Below, in pieces: positions 35,006 through 47,228 of a DNA stretch of 64,000 nucleotides (its first letter is position 1; each line of letters begins with the position of its first letter). The stretch covers positions 20,490,274 to 20,554,273 of the forward strand of contig OZ025268.1 in NCBI GenBank assembly GCA_964019165.1, written 5' to 3'. The DNA comes from Mastigias papua (lineage: Eukaryota > Cnidaria > Scyphozoa > Rhizostomeae > Mastigiidae). A program made the position numbers and the translations under genes. The notes under the pieces were generated by a model. That model saw nothing but the letters and a program-made list of their open reading frames with translations, was not told the DNA's origin and ran no database searches.

Positions 35006-35582
35006 GTACCCATTTTATGCCTTTCGTAAAATTGCAATTGGAGACTTGAGTGTGTTTGATATCGAACCAATGGAGCAATTATTTGATATAAAATTGTTCC
35101 ATATTCATCCGGGATACAACTCATCCACACAAGAGAACGACATTGCACTCATTAAAATTGAAGGGAAAATAGCATTCAATAACAACATCGGTCCAATATG
35201 TTTGCCCAAGCGTGATACAATAACAGCACATTATACGCAATGCCTTGTAGCCGGATGGGGCTCTCCTACCTTCCTTGGCCAACCCACTAATCGTTTGTTT
35301 ATAGGACGAATCCCAATTATCCCAGCAAGTATATGCAACAGTACTAGTGCCTATAATGGACACATAACAGATAGTATGCTCTGCGCGGGCAGCCGCCTTG
35401 GAGGAGTTGACACTTGTCATGGAGATGGTGGTGGGCCATTGGCATGTAAAATGTCCGATGGGCAGTTTATGTTGGCCGGTGTGACAAGTTGGGGAAATGG
35501 GTGTGGATATCCTGGAAGATATGGTGTCTACACTGACGTAAGAGCCTATGCTGAATGGATTTATGGCTTAGTTTCAAATTAG
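35006..35582 (+). CDS. Gene 2 last exon: S1 domain, Ser195 replaced by Gly
   Basis: Acceptor TATTGAAG, phase 2 in; stop TAG at 35580-35582. It carries Asp102 (ENDIALIKI), PICLP, QCLVAGWG, ICNST, MLCAG and DTCHGDGGGPLAC, then TSWGNGCG and YGVYTDV. The catalytic GDSGGP is GDGGGP, with GGT where a Ser codon (AGT) would differ by one base. Asp189 of a trypsin-like pocket and the Cys pairs 42-58, 136-201, 168-182 and 191-220 are preserved across the two exons. An inactive but folded protease homologue is expected. Confidence 0.9.
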
Positions 35583-35983
35583 TTCGTCGATATTGTTGCA
35601 TAATGAATTGCATTGTTGGGTGAGTGTGGGGTGGGGATGTGGACTGCTGTCTTCCGACTTAAACCAAGGTGGACTAATGAAGCAATGATCTACTTGTATT
35701 CAAACACATAACGTCCTATTTGTCTTCTCTAGACTGTCAAAACAGGGAAATACCCTGTTACATTAGAAGCAAAAGAATCAGTGGTTGGCTTGTTGTTATG
35801 AACACCAGGAATTTATACGAAAAGATTTATAAAACTATTAGTCGTCTTAGTATATAAGACGATGAAATGCACGTGTAGATCTCAAATATGACAGATAGGT
35901 CTAGAAGACAGAAAAGTTTTAAAAAGGTCTCCTTTGAATCTTCATAACCTCCCAAGTTTTCAGGGCAATTCAGGAAAGGAGAT

Positions 35984-36045
35984 AATAAACTATTTTAGTA
36001 CGTAATGTATCATGAATTCATGTTATTAGGAGGCTGGCAAATAAA
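35984..36045 (+). promoter_or_regulatory. Candidate poly(A) signals of gene 2
   Basis: Two AATAAA hexamers at 35984 and 36040 lie 400-460 bp after the stop codon of gene 2 and are the first canonical signals I see there. Confidence 0.45.
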
Positions 36046-37626
36046 CTTGTCTTTTCTCTCATTTTATAAAATCATTCTATTGTCAGAATTAGTGAAAGGT
36101 ACCTCTATCAAGTTGTGTTCATTTAATATTTAAACTCTCTAAAACAGTTGTAACCTGAAAGTTTGTTTCCCTACGTAGAAACTTTTTGAAAAGTCATCGA
36201 GGAGTCAGTATTAGAATGCGTTGCTTATATTTCCCGGCTTACATTTTTCATGTGATCAAGAAAGATCATCCTTTTTCATATATGAATACGACCGAATAGA
36301 TCATTTAGAGTTTTAAATAACCAGAAGACAAATACTATCATCAAGGACTTCAAAGTCAACAGCAATCTGAAATTAGCTTTAAAAAACAGTCCCTTACATT
36401 ATTTATACTTGTTCATCAATAAAAAAGATCAATTTTTTCAACAAGGATCTAATTTTAACGTTAATTTTCTTTTCTATTGAAAGAAACAGAGATAAAATAT
36501 CCTGATGAAGGTCCAAGTCTTTTGCTGAATTAAACAGCTGTTAATTTTATATACGAGATCCGTGACCAGTGGTATTTGGGCTGAGAAAGTTTTAACGTTG
36601 AGACGGGATCTCTTGCATCGGTTAATGAAAAAAGACGTTGAGAAATGAAGAGAACGACCCCAATAACGCCAGTGATCAGCCATTTTTATGTCAGACAAAG
36701 GCCTAGACATTGACTTTTTAAACCAATGGTTGACACGCCTTGAAAAAACGCCTTATGATAAACAAGTCGCTGAGGAAACGGAGTTTAACTAGATTATGCG
36801 ACCAACAGTGTTGCTTAATGATAAATAGGTGTGCCTCTAGAGCAATCTGATATGATTGGAATGTATGGTCTCTCGTTAGGGAAGCTTTTTATTAAAAACA
36901 TTTGATTTGTGCACGTGAGACACAAACCTAACTACGCATGGATGTTTAGAATTAGGTACCCCGCAGTATATCATTCAATCTAAGTAAGTTTCTTGTGATT
37001 AAATCTAAATTCGTAGCTAGTGGATGACGGTAGGGTGTAATGAACTCATAATAGGCTTAAAATGGCACGTGGCAAATTCTATGCTTCACTCGAGGTTCCT
37101 TTTAAATCGGTGCGTTATTGATAGAAGACGATCAATACCCTGCTATGTCTACTGTTCTTTCGTATCTCTTGATAGAGTTGAAGCATTTAATAAGAAATTC
37201 AGAGCATGCCATTGCTAGGCATATTCCACTGACTAGTTAGGAAGTTCCGCTACATCGTGACGTGTTCACCAGCATACATTTGATGTTCAGAAACTTGTTT
37301 TCGGCATACTTTTGTGAGTAGGCGGTTTAATAAATAATTTCATTTTAGATGCATACTGGTAGAAATGAATACACGTGAATGGCAAAAATCCTACGTTGAA
37401 AAAGACATTTTATTTGCCTCTTTTTGAATGAGAAAATAACATTGACGTGTTGACTGTTTCATAGGGACAGTTGCTAAGAGACCATTGAAGTCAAAATAGT
37501 TTAATGTCAGTGGGTATATTTGTAAGATGTCTGAATTCAAGAAGAATAGTTTTGTTCTCAGGATATTGCATGAATTAATGCAAGGGAGAGAAAGTAGACT
37601 ATAAGTGAAGCTGGTTATTTTACAAA

Positions 37627-37742
37627 TGGCTGTATAGAAATGAAAGCCGAGATGCAGGATAAATTAGCACATTTAAGCAAGGAATCCTAACTTACAAGTA
37701 CTGATTTATCCTGCATCACGGTATTGATTTCTATGCAGTCGT
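37627..37742. repeat. Imperfect inverted repeat (hairpin)
   Basis: Arms 37627-37670 and 37697-37742 pair over about 43 nt with a small internal mismatch region. The core GATGCAGGATAAAT pairs perfectly with ATTTATCCTGCATC, and TAGAAAT pairs with ATTTCTA. The loop is about 26 nt. It could be a small MITE or a pre-miRNA-like hairpin. Confidence 0.6.
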
Positions 37743-37891
37743 ATGTATTAGGATGTTGAGTTGAGATAAGAGGTATTGTCTCTGCTATGAGACGATATTC
37801 AGTCGCACTGTATCATCATGCTTTGCAGCCAGGCAGCAGGATGTATTGTTGACTTTGAGGTTTACATTAGCATTGTGATATTATCTTAATG

Positions 37892-37979
37892 GAGCCATCT
37901 TGAATAAAGCAGCCATCTTGAATGAAGTAGCCATTTTGAATGAAGTAGCCATCTTTAATAAGCAGTCATCTTTAATATT
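37892..37979. repeat. About 20-bp minisatellite
   Basis: GCCATCTTGAATGAAGTA-type units repeat about four to five times with point changes and small indels, in the intergenic stretch. Confidence 0.85.
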
Positions 37980-39038
37980 TTAGGCTGGCAGTTTAAGATG
38001 CTTCAGCATATCTAACGAAGCAAACAGCAGTTGTTCATAGAACCCCTCCCCCCCCCCATAAAGAAATATCTAACAGTGCTTTGTTGCTTTCTGTTATAAT
38101 TGTACACTAATCAATATCATCAGCAAGACATTTCTTTGATTTGATACGACAGGGCTGTACCATCAGAAGTTAGAGGCGATTTAGCAATATACCCTCGGAA
38201 ACCCGCTCGTTCTTTTTTTCATGTTCATTCATGCCTATACCTAAATGCACAGGAAAGCACCGTGTCATCCCAGCGTTTCAAAAAGTGGGGTTTTATTTTT
38301 GCCAGTGAGCGGTTAATGCACTGGGTTGAATCAGCAGAGTGTGTGGTTGCACTGCCCATAATTCCGAGATGTTTTTATTTGCAATTAAGAATTTGACACA
38401 TAATTGCGATTGATGACTCATGAGTACGCTTTCCCTTAATGTTTGATTGAAGACTGCAATTGAATTTTATGTATTTAAAATCATGTCAGCAAATATCATA
38501 AAACGCACGATAATCTAGCTATAGGGGTTAAGACACACACATAGCTCTTTCTTAGCCAAGCTTCAAAGGTCTTAAAGCATGCATACCCCCTTGAGGAAGT
38601 CAGAATGAATAGAATTGTCATGTAATCACTCAGCTCTCAGGGTGTAGCCTACGGACTTTACATTTCACAGACCAGATAAGTCCACACGACATGCACAATA
38701 TATAAAAGCGAGTTACGTATGCGTTGCAATTGGAAAGGTAAATTGCCGCTATTGTTTTCATTTTTTGACATGGTTGGGCTTTGTTTACGACCTCTATTTC
38801 ACAAACGCATCGTATGAGGCTTTTATAAGATGCATCTGTAGCTGAGAAGTGAAGAGATTGAAGAAACCATGGCGACACTCAACATATATTACTGCTCTTT
38901 GTTACGGATTTTTACCAATGCATTTATAAAGCACTGTGATGTAGACTGTTCAAGTGATTTTTGCTAGAACCTGAGAGATACTACACGACGAACCACCCAA
39001 ACATGGCTTGTTACCAATATAAATATTACACGTACACC

Positions 39039-39420
39039 ATGGCAATGCTGATTGGAATTGCATTTCAAATTATTAAATTAGCCGATGGACAAAAAGAGAC
39101 AGTTCCAAGAAATATCATCGACCAGCACGTTACCAATGTAAGAGCTTCAGACATTAACTACAGTTTATTGGAATTTAGAGATCCAGTGCCAATGGGTTTA
39201 ATAAAAGGACAAAAGTCGCCACGAGCAAAGCGTTCAATTCACAGAGAGAAAATCCCAAGAAGTGAAGTGGCAATGGAATCTCCGTATTCATCAATTGTGT
39301 ACATCAGTGTTGGGTGCATAGGCACTTTGGTTTCACCCATCCATGTATTGACAGCTGCCCACTGCATTCATGATGGAGTTAAAATTCGCAAGGGCCATGA
39401 AATGAATCGCTTGAGAATTG
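39039..39420 (+). CDS. Gene 3 exon 1: PRSS23/35-like serine protease, N-terminal part
   Basis: I chose ATG 39039 (ACCATGG context), giving MAMLIGIAFQIIKLADG as signal peptide; an in-frame ATG at 39003 would add 12 residues in front. The propeptide holds a furin-type motif PRAKRS. The domain then starts YSSIVYISVGCIGTLVS and HVLTAAHCIHDG, with the catalytic His. This close match to the PRSS23/PRSS35 family (Cys-[TI]-GTLV...HVLTAAHCIHDG) sets it apart from ordinary trypsins; there is no IVGG. The donor ATTG|GTAAGT is phase 1 and the break falls at LRIG. Confidence 0.85.
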
Positions 39421-42400
39421 GTAAGTACAATTCACTTTATTTTACTATGTATTACAAACTCGTGCACATCTTTATTCTATATTACGTTAATTACTTAGAA
39501 TCATTGCTACCAACCTATATTTAACACTCGTTAGTTTTTCCTTGTGATGTAATTTTCTTAGACGTCTATTAGCTGTCATGGTATCAAATAACAAAAGCTC
39601 ATACATGCATTCAATGAATAGATTAATTTTACATCAGAATTAAGCTTAATTTCAATAGATAAAAAGAAATATCGTTTAATTGCTAAGCGTGTCTAGATGC
39701 CAGGATGGCGTGACTAATAGGTCACATACACACCTATTGCCATCGTCTGGAATAAAACTAACTCAGAGGATGGCCACCATACAAGCTACTCTGTTATAAT
39801 CGAGAAAAGCCAGGCTGTAGATGAATGTTGAAATAATTGTTATTAGTTGAAATAATAATTGTTACTACATTGCTATTAGTCATAGTTATGGGAGCATCTC
39901 TGGTGACAGGCAAAAGTAACTGTTGTCATTATTTAATGGGAGCATAATTTAACGTGGCAGCAAATTTTTTGTATTTTCGAAAGGTTTTGTTACCCTGCTG
40001 AAAAATATTCCCTCGCTAAACGTACACTTGATTAAGTTTGTACTGGGATTAGTAATCCGTAGTAGTTTTTAGACAAATAAATTCAGCATAGAATGGTGCT
40101 GAAATGAGCTATATTCTTAAATAAATCGTGTTCTAATTTTCCACCGTATTAACCTCGTCTTCCTCGAAACAGAAGGGACTCTACGAAGGCCCAGTCGGCA
40201 TGCAGTGTATTTGCTGCTTCGATAAATACTCACGATGAAAAACAGTTCGTTTCTTATTGAAAACTGATGTGCTTTCATGTCAGGTTAAGTCAATTAAAAG
40301 CACATAGCATCGATTGTAAGCTTCTTACGGGCTGAGTATAAGTATGTCGGAACTTTTCCTTTACCAATACGCTTTTGTGACAGTGAACATTTAGTGTACG
40401 CAGGCCATTCAAATGAAAGAAGCTGAAGAGATAAACAGGATCGCTTAAAAATTATGTTAGCCATCAGGACTAAATGAAAGAACTAATGAATGTTCAATAA
40501 TTTAGTTATGATACGATTAAAAACCACTTTAATTTACTGTGAAAATGAAGTCGCATAGCAGGAAGATTTGAAATGGAAAAACAACCTCAGTAGTTCAGCT
40601 ACGACAGAGCATCAGTAATATTTTGCAGGCTTATGTTCACATATATCTGTTCAAACAAAACAACCAATCTTTTAGAGCAACGATAAACTGAAAAAAAGAA
40701 CTTTTCAACATTTTGTACATACGGTTCTCAGGAATTTGCAAAACCTGGAGAGCCTGGAAAATTCAGGAAATTAAATTTAAAGTCATGGAAACCTGGAGAA
40801 CCAGGAACATTCCAGGAATTTTTTCGGGTAGAAATTCTTTCCAGGTTTCTTTGTTTTGCTCCTTTTTTGTCGGAAATTATGCCAAGCCATTTCCTTGGTC
40901 CGTCGAAAACTGCTGGGAAAATGTGAGAAAGGCAAGGAGGCTTTAAAACTTTGGTCTGAAAAGCATAGAAAAGGCAATGATTTTTTGAAAAGAGTTCTTA
41001 GAACCCTGTAAATGTAATAAATACATTTGTCCTTTTCTTGGAGTACCCATTGCATCCATATTGATTAGGAATAAGATGTTCGAATTTGCTTCTGAATGAC
41101 TTATAGGTATTGCCAAAAATGGCCCTGGCTGATTTTCAAGAGTGTCCTTGTAAATACCCTTATGAAGATCTTTCATATAAAACCTGAGAAGTTATGAACC
41201 CATACAAATAATTTTTGCAATGTTTTCATCTATCTGAATTCATCAATCAATCTGGAAATGAAATATTCTAATTAAAACATCATCTCCCTCAAAATTACTG
41301 ATTGTACCTCTTTCAAAAACTGTCAGTGTAAAATGTAATATACAAACTGGTATCTAAGCTGAACTAATATCATCAGTCAACATTCATAGCTCATTAAATC
41401 ACTAAATTTGCTTCCTCATCTCAGTTCTTTGACACCATTTATATTCTTATTATAGCAATAAGATGCAAATATTGCTTTATTTACCAGAATGGACGGAAAT
41501 ACATCACAAAAAACATTTGAATAGTCATTCGTGCAATTTTGTATAGAACGAGACTCCAATAACACGCCGGAAAATGTCTATCTACTTAGTTAATCGGCAA
41601 ATAATGCATTTTTATGGAAACAGGGCAATGAGTTGACTCATTCATTGCATTTTTCTTCGTTTTCAGTCATTCAACGTGCCATTTATTGGCCTCTAACCTT
41701 GTATTGGCCTATGACCGTAGAAAAGTTTGACCTTTCCTTTCAATTATTGCCCTATAACATTTTTATTTACTGGTCCCTGACCTTTGCTCTACCTGTAGCC
41801 TTTTCATTTGTTAGTTTCTAGTCTATTTTACTTCTGATACTCATCATGATACTTTGCTAAACTCAATCTCAAATCAATATATGTCCGAACTCCTATGAGG
41901 AGAAATATTTTGTGCTCAATGGCTTTACATTGATTCGAAGGCATTGTTATGTTGCCAACATTGCGCTAAGAATTACATCATGTCAAAAAACAAAATGTGA
42001 CTTGCAAAGTCTTATATGAGTTGTATGCAATAGCCTATCACCTTCTGTTGTTAATAGCTCTTTTGGGTGTACTATTAGGGCTTTGATTGACAGAAATTAA
42101 TAAGAAGGCTTTTAAAAACTATGCCTGATTGGTTACCTTTCTCAACTTGAAATCATTTGTAGGCAAGATCTCCATAATGTTGCTTGTACTTTAAGTTACG
42201 AAGCTGGTATGTCTTTTTGTAATGCTTTAGTCCCCGCAAATATTGTAAGAAACATGTACCTGTGAAATTAAATCAGAACGCAAACAAGAAATATATAGTG
42301 CGTCAAATACAAAATTTCTCCTCTTGGTTGATATTCCAAGTAAGGCTAAGGAATTTGATAAAAAAAAGGAAATTAAGATTTTATAAAAGTAGTCCTAATC

Positions 42401-42535
42401 TAAATGAGTATTTTTTTCGCTTTAATTGATCCTTGGTCTTCATGTAGAAGCGGAAAGATATCCTTTGTAAAAAAAAACTGATGAACATTGTAAGCAAACA
42501 AGTGCTAAGTAGAGACGAAGTATATAGATGAATAA

Positions 42536-42584
42536 ATATATATATATAAATATATGCATATATACATATATATATATATATAGT
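42536..42584. repeat. Short imperfect (TA)n
   Basis: AATATATATATATAAATATATGCATATATACATATATATATATATA, a decayed TA tract shown here as: TA units interrupted by GC and AC. Confidence 0.8.
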
Positions 42585-42646
42585 AATACAGATAACCTAG
42601 GCCTGTATAAAGTGCTCAATACTTACGTAGAGCTTTGAATAAGGTT

Positions 42647-42796
42647 AAAATAGTAATCAAAAACGCGCTGTAGCAACTTTAAGTTTCATGTTTCCAATCT
42701 TCAGGCTAAATACCTAAGTATTTAGTATTTATAAGTATTTAGCCTGACGATTGGAAACATAAAAAGTTGCTACAGCGCGTTTTTGATTACTATTTT
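42647..42796. mobile_element. 150-bp foldback element
   Basis: The outer 34 bp of the two ends (42647-42680 and 42763-42796) are exact reverse complements, beginning AAAATAGTAATCAAAAACGC. Pairing continues inward with few mismatches through GTTTCCAATC and CAGGCTAAATAC to a short centre. Non-coding. A (TA)n tract starts a few bases to the right, consistent with insertion at TA-rich DNA. Confidence 0.8.
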
Positions 42797-42799
42797 GTT

Positions 42800-42935
<136 letters not shown>

Positions 42936-43807
42936 TTTATTAATAGTATATTTATTTAAATATATAATATATATTTCAGCAGAACTTGATATAGTCCCAT
43001 TGAAAATTTTTTAAGCTGTTGCTTCACTTTGGAATTCATAAGAACTATGTGCTGTTATCACAAGAAATAATTCTGGAATAAATTTTAGTTTGAACTAGCA
43101 CTATTTAAAGAAGGCTCATATTGTTAAATCTGTGTATTACTGAATCGATTATTCAGGAATAGACTGCTGCTGATGCATCAAATATTTATGCTAAGGTTCA
43201 TTGATAAGTCTTGTGCCTAGAGGCAGTTTCGAACAAGTTAATAAAATTCTAATTAATTTCTTTATAAATTTGTTATGCACGTCCTTTTCTACGGAAATTT
43301 GCATTACTCATTACTAATATTTTCTTATCTTTTTCATGATTTCAAAAGTAGAACTTTCTTACCGTAGTACCTTCTTAGTAAGCAATTTCAAGTTTGCGTA
43401 ACATTAGTATTACATAGACAGGCAAGCACAACACAAACATAACACTCAAATAAATAGAGTAACGTAAGAAATCTATACAAATTAAGTCAAAGTGACGATT
43501 GTCTTGCTTAAATATTGGAATTTTAAAGGAATATGATTGATCAACTTTCTTAGGTTTCAAACGTCTAGTGCTGAACTTTCTGAACTTTATCATTGAGTAT
43601 TACCTTTCTATAAATCACTTTCTTGCAAAAACCATGCATTCTTTAAAAGTCTGTTGTTCTTTTGATGTTCACTACGGAGTGCTATTCAGCCTGAAAGGAC
43701 TACCGCCTATAGCTAATCTTGGTCTTGTAATCATTTGCGTCAGAAAGTAAGCGACGCGTTGTTGTGACAAAATACCGCGCGAATATAATTATGAACCTGC
43801 AAGAGCG

Positions 43808-43960
43808 TATATAAACGGCCGAGGAAGACATCATGCATTTAGGAGGCAAACAAAGGCAAACATGAAGGCTAATGTTCTGACGAGAAACATAGCGAGTTTG
43901 ATGAAAACAATAGATTTAACAATGCCGCACCCAGACGCGGCTGAATTGTCGGATTTGTGA
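43808..43960 (+). promoter_or_regulatory. Possible TATA promoter with 32-codon ORF
   Basis: TATATAAA at 43808-43815 sits in a patch noticeably richer in CpG (GACGCG, CCGCGCG, ACGGCCG) than its surroundings. About 50 bp downstream an ATG at 43862 opens a 32-residue frame (MKANVLTRNIASLMKT...) ending TGA at 43960. I recognise no product. It may be an internal promoter, a non-coding transcript or chance. Confidence 0.25.
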
Positions 43961-44637
43961 TGAGAGATAAGAATGTTGGTCTTTACAAAATTTTGCCGAT
44001 GTTTTGGAACCAAATGATTAACATATGCTGAAAACTTATTGAAACGGCAGGAAAGATAAGCAAAGACTAACAATTTTCATGGAAGTGAAGAGAGGGACAT
44101 GAACCGAGGGGCCAGACACTTAAAAGGGCCTAATCTTGTTGTTCATGCCACCTAGAGTAGGAATGAACCTAATTAAAAAAGTTAAGAAAGTTCAGTATTG
44201 GATATTTTAGATTTAAGAATGCTCATATATTCACATACATTTAAAATTTCAGTTTTGACTGAAGCTCGTCATCTTTTGTATTTGATATGTATCAATTTTC
44301 GAAGAAAGTTCTAGTATTGAAATTATGAGAAGGCAAAGAAAATTTCAGTAATAGGCGAAGAAAGCTTTCTAATAAAAACAACGTACAAAGAAGACATGTG
44401 TATTAATACATTGATTTTCAACTTGGTTTATTGCTTTTGCTAGACTCTATTCCAATAAGTTTCTAAGCCTGTATTTATTGTTGTATGGTATTTCCATCTT
44501 TTGTGAACACAAGCATACTTTATGCCCAATGGCTTTACGTGAGCTAATTCCGTTTAGGCAAGGAACTAGGGGTACTAAACAGAGCCTAAATTTCTAAATT
44601 TAACTTACAAGAAAATATTAATCTTTGAGTTGTAGCT

Positions 44638-44922
44638 AGATGAGAAGAAAAAGTAAAAGTAAAGGTTAGTCCAATGTACGATTCTGAATGTTGGGAAGTG
44701 TCTGCTAGAGAAGACACTTATCCTGAGCCATCGGCATAGTGAGGTAGGTTGGCCAGTTCCTTTCCTCCCCGCCTTTAATTTCCCCAGTGTTGCCACCAGG
44801 TAACCATTGGCTACTGGGTGGACAGTGAGCGAGCATCCCAAATATGATCTAAGGGCTTGGCTCGAACCCTCGATATTCCCCTCAGAAGTCAAGCGCTCTA
44901 ACCACGTGACCAATCAGCCAAA
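44638..44922 (-). mobile_element. tRNA-derived SINE (minus strand)
   Basis: Read on the minus strand from about 44922, the head contains an A-box-like GGTTAGAGCGCTTGAC (44888-44903) and a B box GGTTCGAGCC (44859-44868), spaced as in a tRNA gene. A roughly 200-bp unrelated body follows, then a CTTTTACTTTTTCTTCTC tail near 44640. It has the form of a pol III retroposon, not a functional tRNA. Confidence 0.8.
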
Positions 44923-45854
44923 TAAGAATCAAACCTTAAGTAAAAAAAGAAATTTTATTATTTTTATAATCAGTATACCTTTACCGCAAGTCACATTGGT
45001 ATGTGCATTGATTGGCTTATTAAAATTATAAAGAGACCTCCAGCCATACGTTTGACTGAGTGTTACATTTAGCAATAGGATATGGTAATTAGAACAGACA
45101 ACTAAAATATGTTAGTAATGAAAGAAACACTTAAAAATATGTTGCACTTCTTCTGAGGAGATGTGTATTAGCTCTGTAGATGCTTAATGAGTCGTACAAA
45201 CCATATAGAAATCTATTACCAATTTGGATGATACACAGACTCAAGTGATCCCCAAATAATGCCGTTAAAAATAGTCATTATCTGAACGAATTAATTTCTT
45301 TGACATCCAAAATGAAGATTTTGATTATGCTTAATCTAATAGGAATGACAAATAACAAGAGAACTAATAGCATGAACAAATAATTAAAGTTATGAATGAC
45401 AACATCTTCATAGACTAATCTGTATTGCTATTTTGAAGCATTCCACAGTTAATTTCTTTACAAATATCTCAAAGAATTGAGCAGAAAGTATCAATATCTG
45501 TTGAGCAGACCTGTTGGTGGTCGTAGTCATGACAACTGAAAATTCATAAGCCCATTGAACATCAGATTGTTTTTGTTTTCAGCTTTTAATTTCGTATTCA
45601 TTGCTGACATCAGTTGTTTGCCTGTTTATTGTTACATACATTTATCAGAGAATTAAAGATACCAAATTTTTGGTGTCGCTGCTTCACATAAATAAATTGA
45701 AATGATCATCTGCCAAAGTTATATCGTTAATAAAGCAGATTCAAAACAGACTGCATCTTTGTCGTGGGACATTTCACTGAAAATGGAGGATATTTTTTTA
45801 TAACGCACCTTTACTTTATGAGCGACACTAGTTTCTTGCTAAGTTAAATGAGGA

Positions 45855-46005
45855 TCGATTAGTGATTGTTGTTGATTAAATATTGATTAGTGATTGTTGC
45901 TGATTGAACATTGGTTAGTGATTGTTGTTGATTGAACATTGATTAGTGATTGTTGTTGATTAAACATTGATCAGTGATTGTTGTTGATTGAGTATTGATT
46001 GGGGT
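45855..46005. repeat. About 29-bp minisatellite, five copies
   Basis: Units of the form ATTAGTGATTGTTGTTGATT plus GAACATTG repeat five times with single-base changes, about 560 bp before the last exon of gene 3. Confidence 0.9.
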
Positions 46006-46562
46006 TTGTATTGATACCACAATTGATATCTCAATGAATTTTAGCAAAATGATCAGGTGCATTCTCTTTGGAGGAGTTAAGGGACTTTTATCACTGCACA
46101 CTTTTGCTGTTTATCACTGCCTGCACGAAACCGTTTTATCAATGTATAATGGAACTATGAACTTAAATTATAAGTTTAAATACCATTACACTTTAACTAA
46201 AAATCTTAAATCTTCGCAGGTTTCAAGCGTAGTAATGTCAGTTGTCAAATACATGCTTTTTCCATTGGTTGTCATCAATCTTAACCAACTTTTTCTTAGC
46301 GTTAACTAGCGATAACTTATGTTTCTTGTGTCCAGCTTTATCTACTGTACAAGACAATAGGGTACAACGGCCTTTGCATGAAGCAGATGGGTTTGGCACT
46401 TACAAACTCTCCTGCATTACGGCATTCCCCTAGCTACAGCATACAAATTCGTGTTTGAGCAAATTAACATGTTTCTGGTTCTTTATTTTGACTTAATGAT
46501 AGTTCATTGTGTCTATTTATATGCATTTTAAATTATAACTGTTTCTTTGCACCTTATTACAG

Positions 46563-47047
46563 GAATGCTCCGTCCAAATGGAAAGCAACATAAAATACGA
46601 GTGAAGAAGATTTATGTATCCAAAGAGATTCAACCTACTAAGGAGAGTAGATTTGCTTACGATTACGCAATATTAAAGCTTAACAGACCCCACAGAAAGC
46701 CATACTTGAACGTAAAAGCAGTTAAGACAACAGTGAGATCGCTCACATTTCATGTATTTGAACGAAGCTACAATAAAAAGTCAACAATGTATAAATATAC
46801 ACATTGCCCAGTTTTGTCTAACAATGGCTTTAATTATTATCAAGTACTCGCGAGGGACTGTCCGAGCACTGGAGGAGACTCAGGTGCTGCTGTTTTCGAG
46901 AGCTCAATCACTAATTCGGTAATTGGGATAGTTTCAGCAACTGCTAAATACAGATCCCGTTCACAAGGCTTTATTTTTACAACCGTGGTTCTGCGACTTA
47001 CTGAGTTTGACATCGCTAGGATCAAAGGATGGATTGCAGACTCGTAA
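46563..47047 (+). CDS. Gene 3 exon 2: PRSS23/35-like protease, C-terminal part
   Basis: Acceptor CACCTTATTACAG, phase 1 in; stop TAA at 47045-47047. The junction reads LRIG-MLRPNG. The exon supplies the catalytic Asp in YDYAILKLNRPHRKPY and the catalytic Ser in RDCPSTGGDSGAAVFE, then VIGIVSA and a closing IARIKGWIADS. With exon 1 the protein is 288 residues, shorter than vertebrate PRSS23 (about 380), mainly in the propeptide and loops. The triad is complete, so an active secreted protease is expected. Confidence 0.87.
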
Positions 47048-47077
47048 AATTCTGTATTAGGATGTTTGATGGGGCTC

Positions 47078-47228
47078 ATCATCATCATCATAATCATCAG
47101 CATCAGTATCATCATCATAATTATTAGCATCAGTATCATCATCATAAGTATCATCACCACTATCATCATTATCGTTATCATCATCACCATAATCATCATC
47201 ATCATACATTATCGTCATCATCATCATA

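Larger units (their letters stand above)
23243..35582 (+). other. Gene 2 overview: secreted 6xCUB S1 pseudoprotease
   Basis: Eleven exons join in frame into 3,120 nt (1,039 residues plus stop): signal peptide, 14-residue linker, CUB1 (two exons), CUB2 to CUB6 (one exon each), then a trypsin-fold domain in two exons. Introns are phase 1 between modules, with phase-2 introns inside CUB1 and inside the S1 domain. CUB-S1 organisation is shared with complement-type and other invertebrate proteases. Here the S1 domain lacks the catalytic Ser and the activation cleavage motif, so a binding or regulatory role is inferred, as in haptoglobin-like or clip-domain protease homologues. It follows gene 1 in the same orientation and uses the same CUB exon design. 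Confidence 0.8.
35583..39038. other. Intergenic stretch between genes 2 and 3
   Basis: Contains candidate poly(A) signals for gene 2 (35984-35989 and 36040-36045), an imperfect hairpin at 37627-37742, a 20-bp tandem repeat at 37892-37979 and a C-tract near 38045. No coding exon supported. Confidence 0.55.

Noticed and set aside
2935..35582. Genes 1 and 2 as one giant gene
   Set aside because: Gene 1 ends in a stop at 19530, its only alternative donor there is phase 2, and gene 2 has its own signal-peptide exon with the correct phase.
40738..40855. CTGGAAA/CCTGGAGA repeats suggesting collagen-like coding
   Set aside because: The frame has no Gly-X-Y register; the tract looks like common low-complexity DNA.
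44859..44903. Functional tRNA gene
   Set aside because: A and B boxes are present but no complete cloverleaf is evident and the sequence continues into a SINE body.
44605..44913. Minus-strand 102-codon frame
   Set aside because: It lies wholly on the tRNA-derived SINE; no protein similarity recognised.
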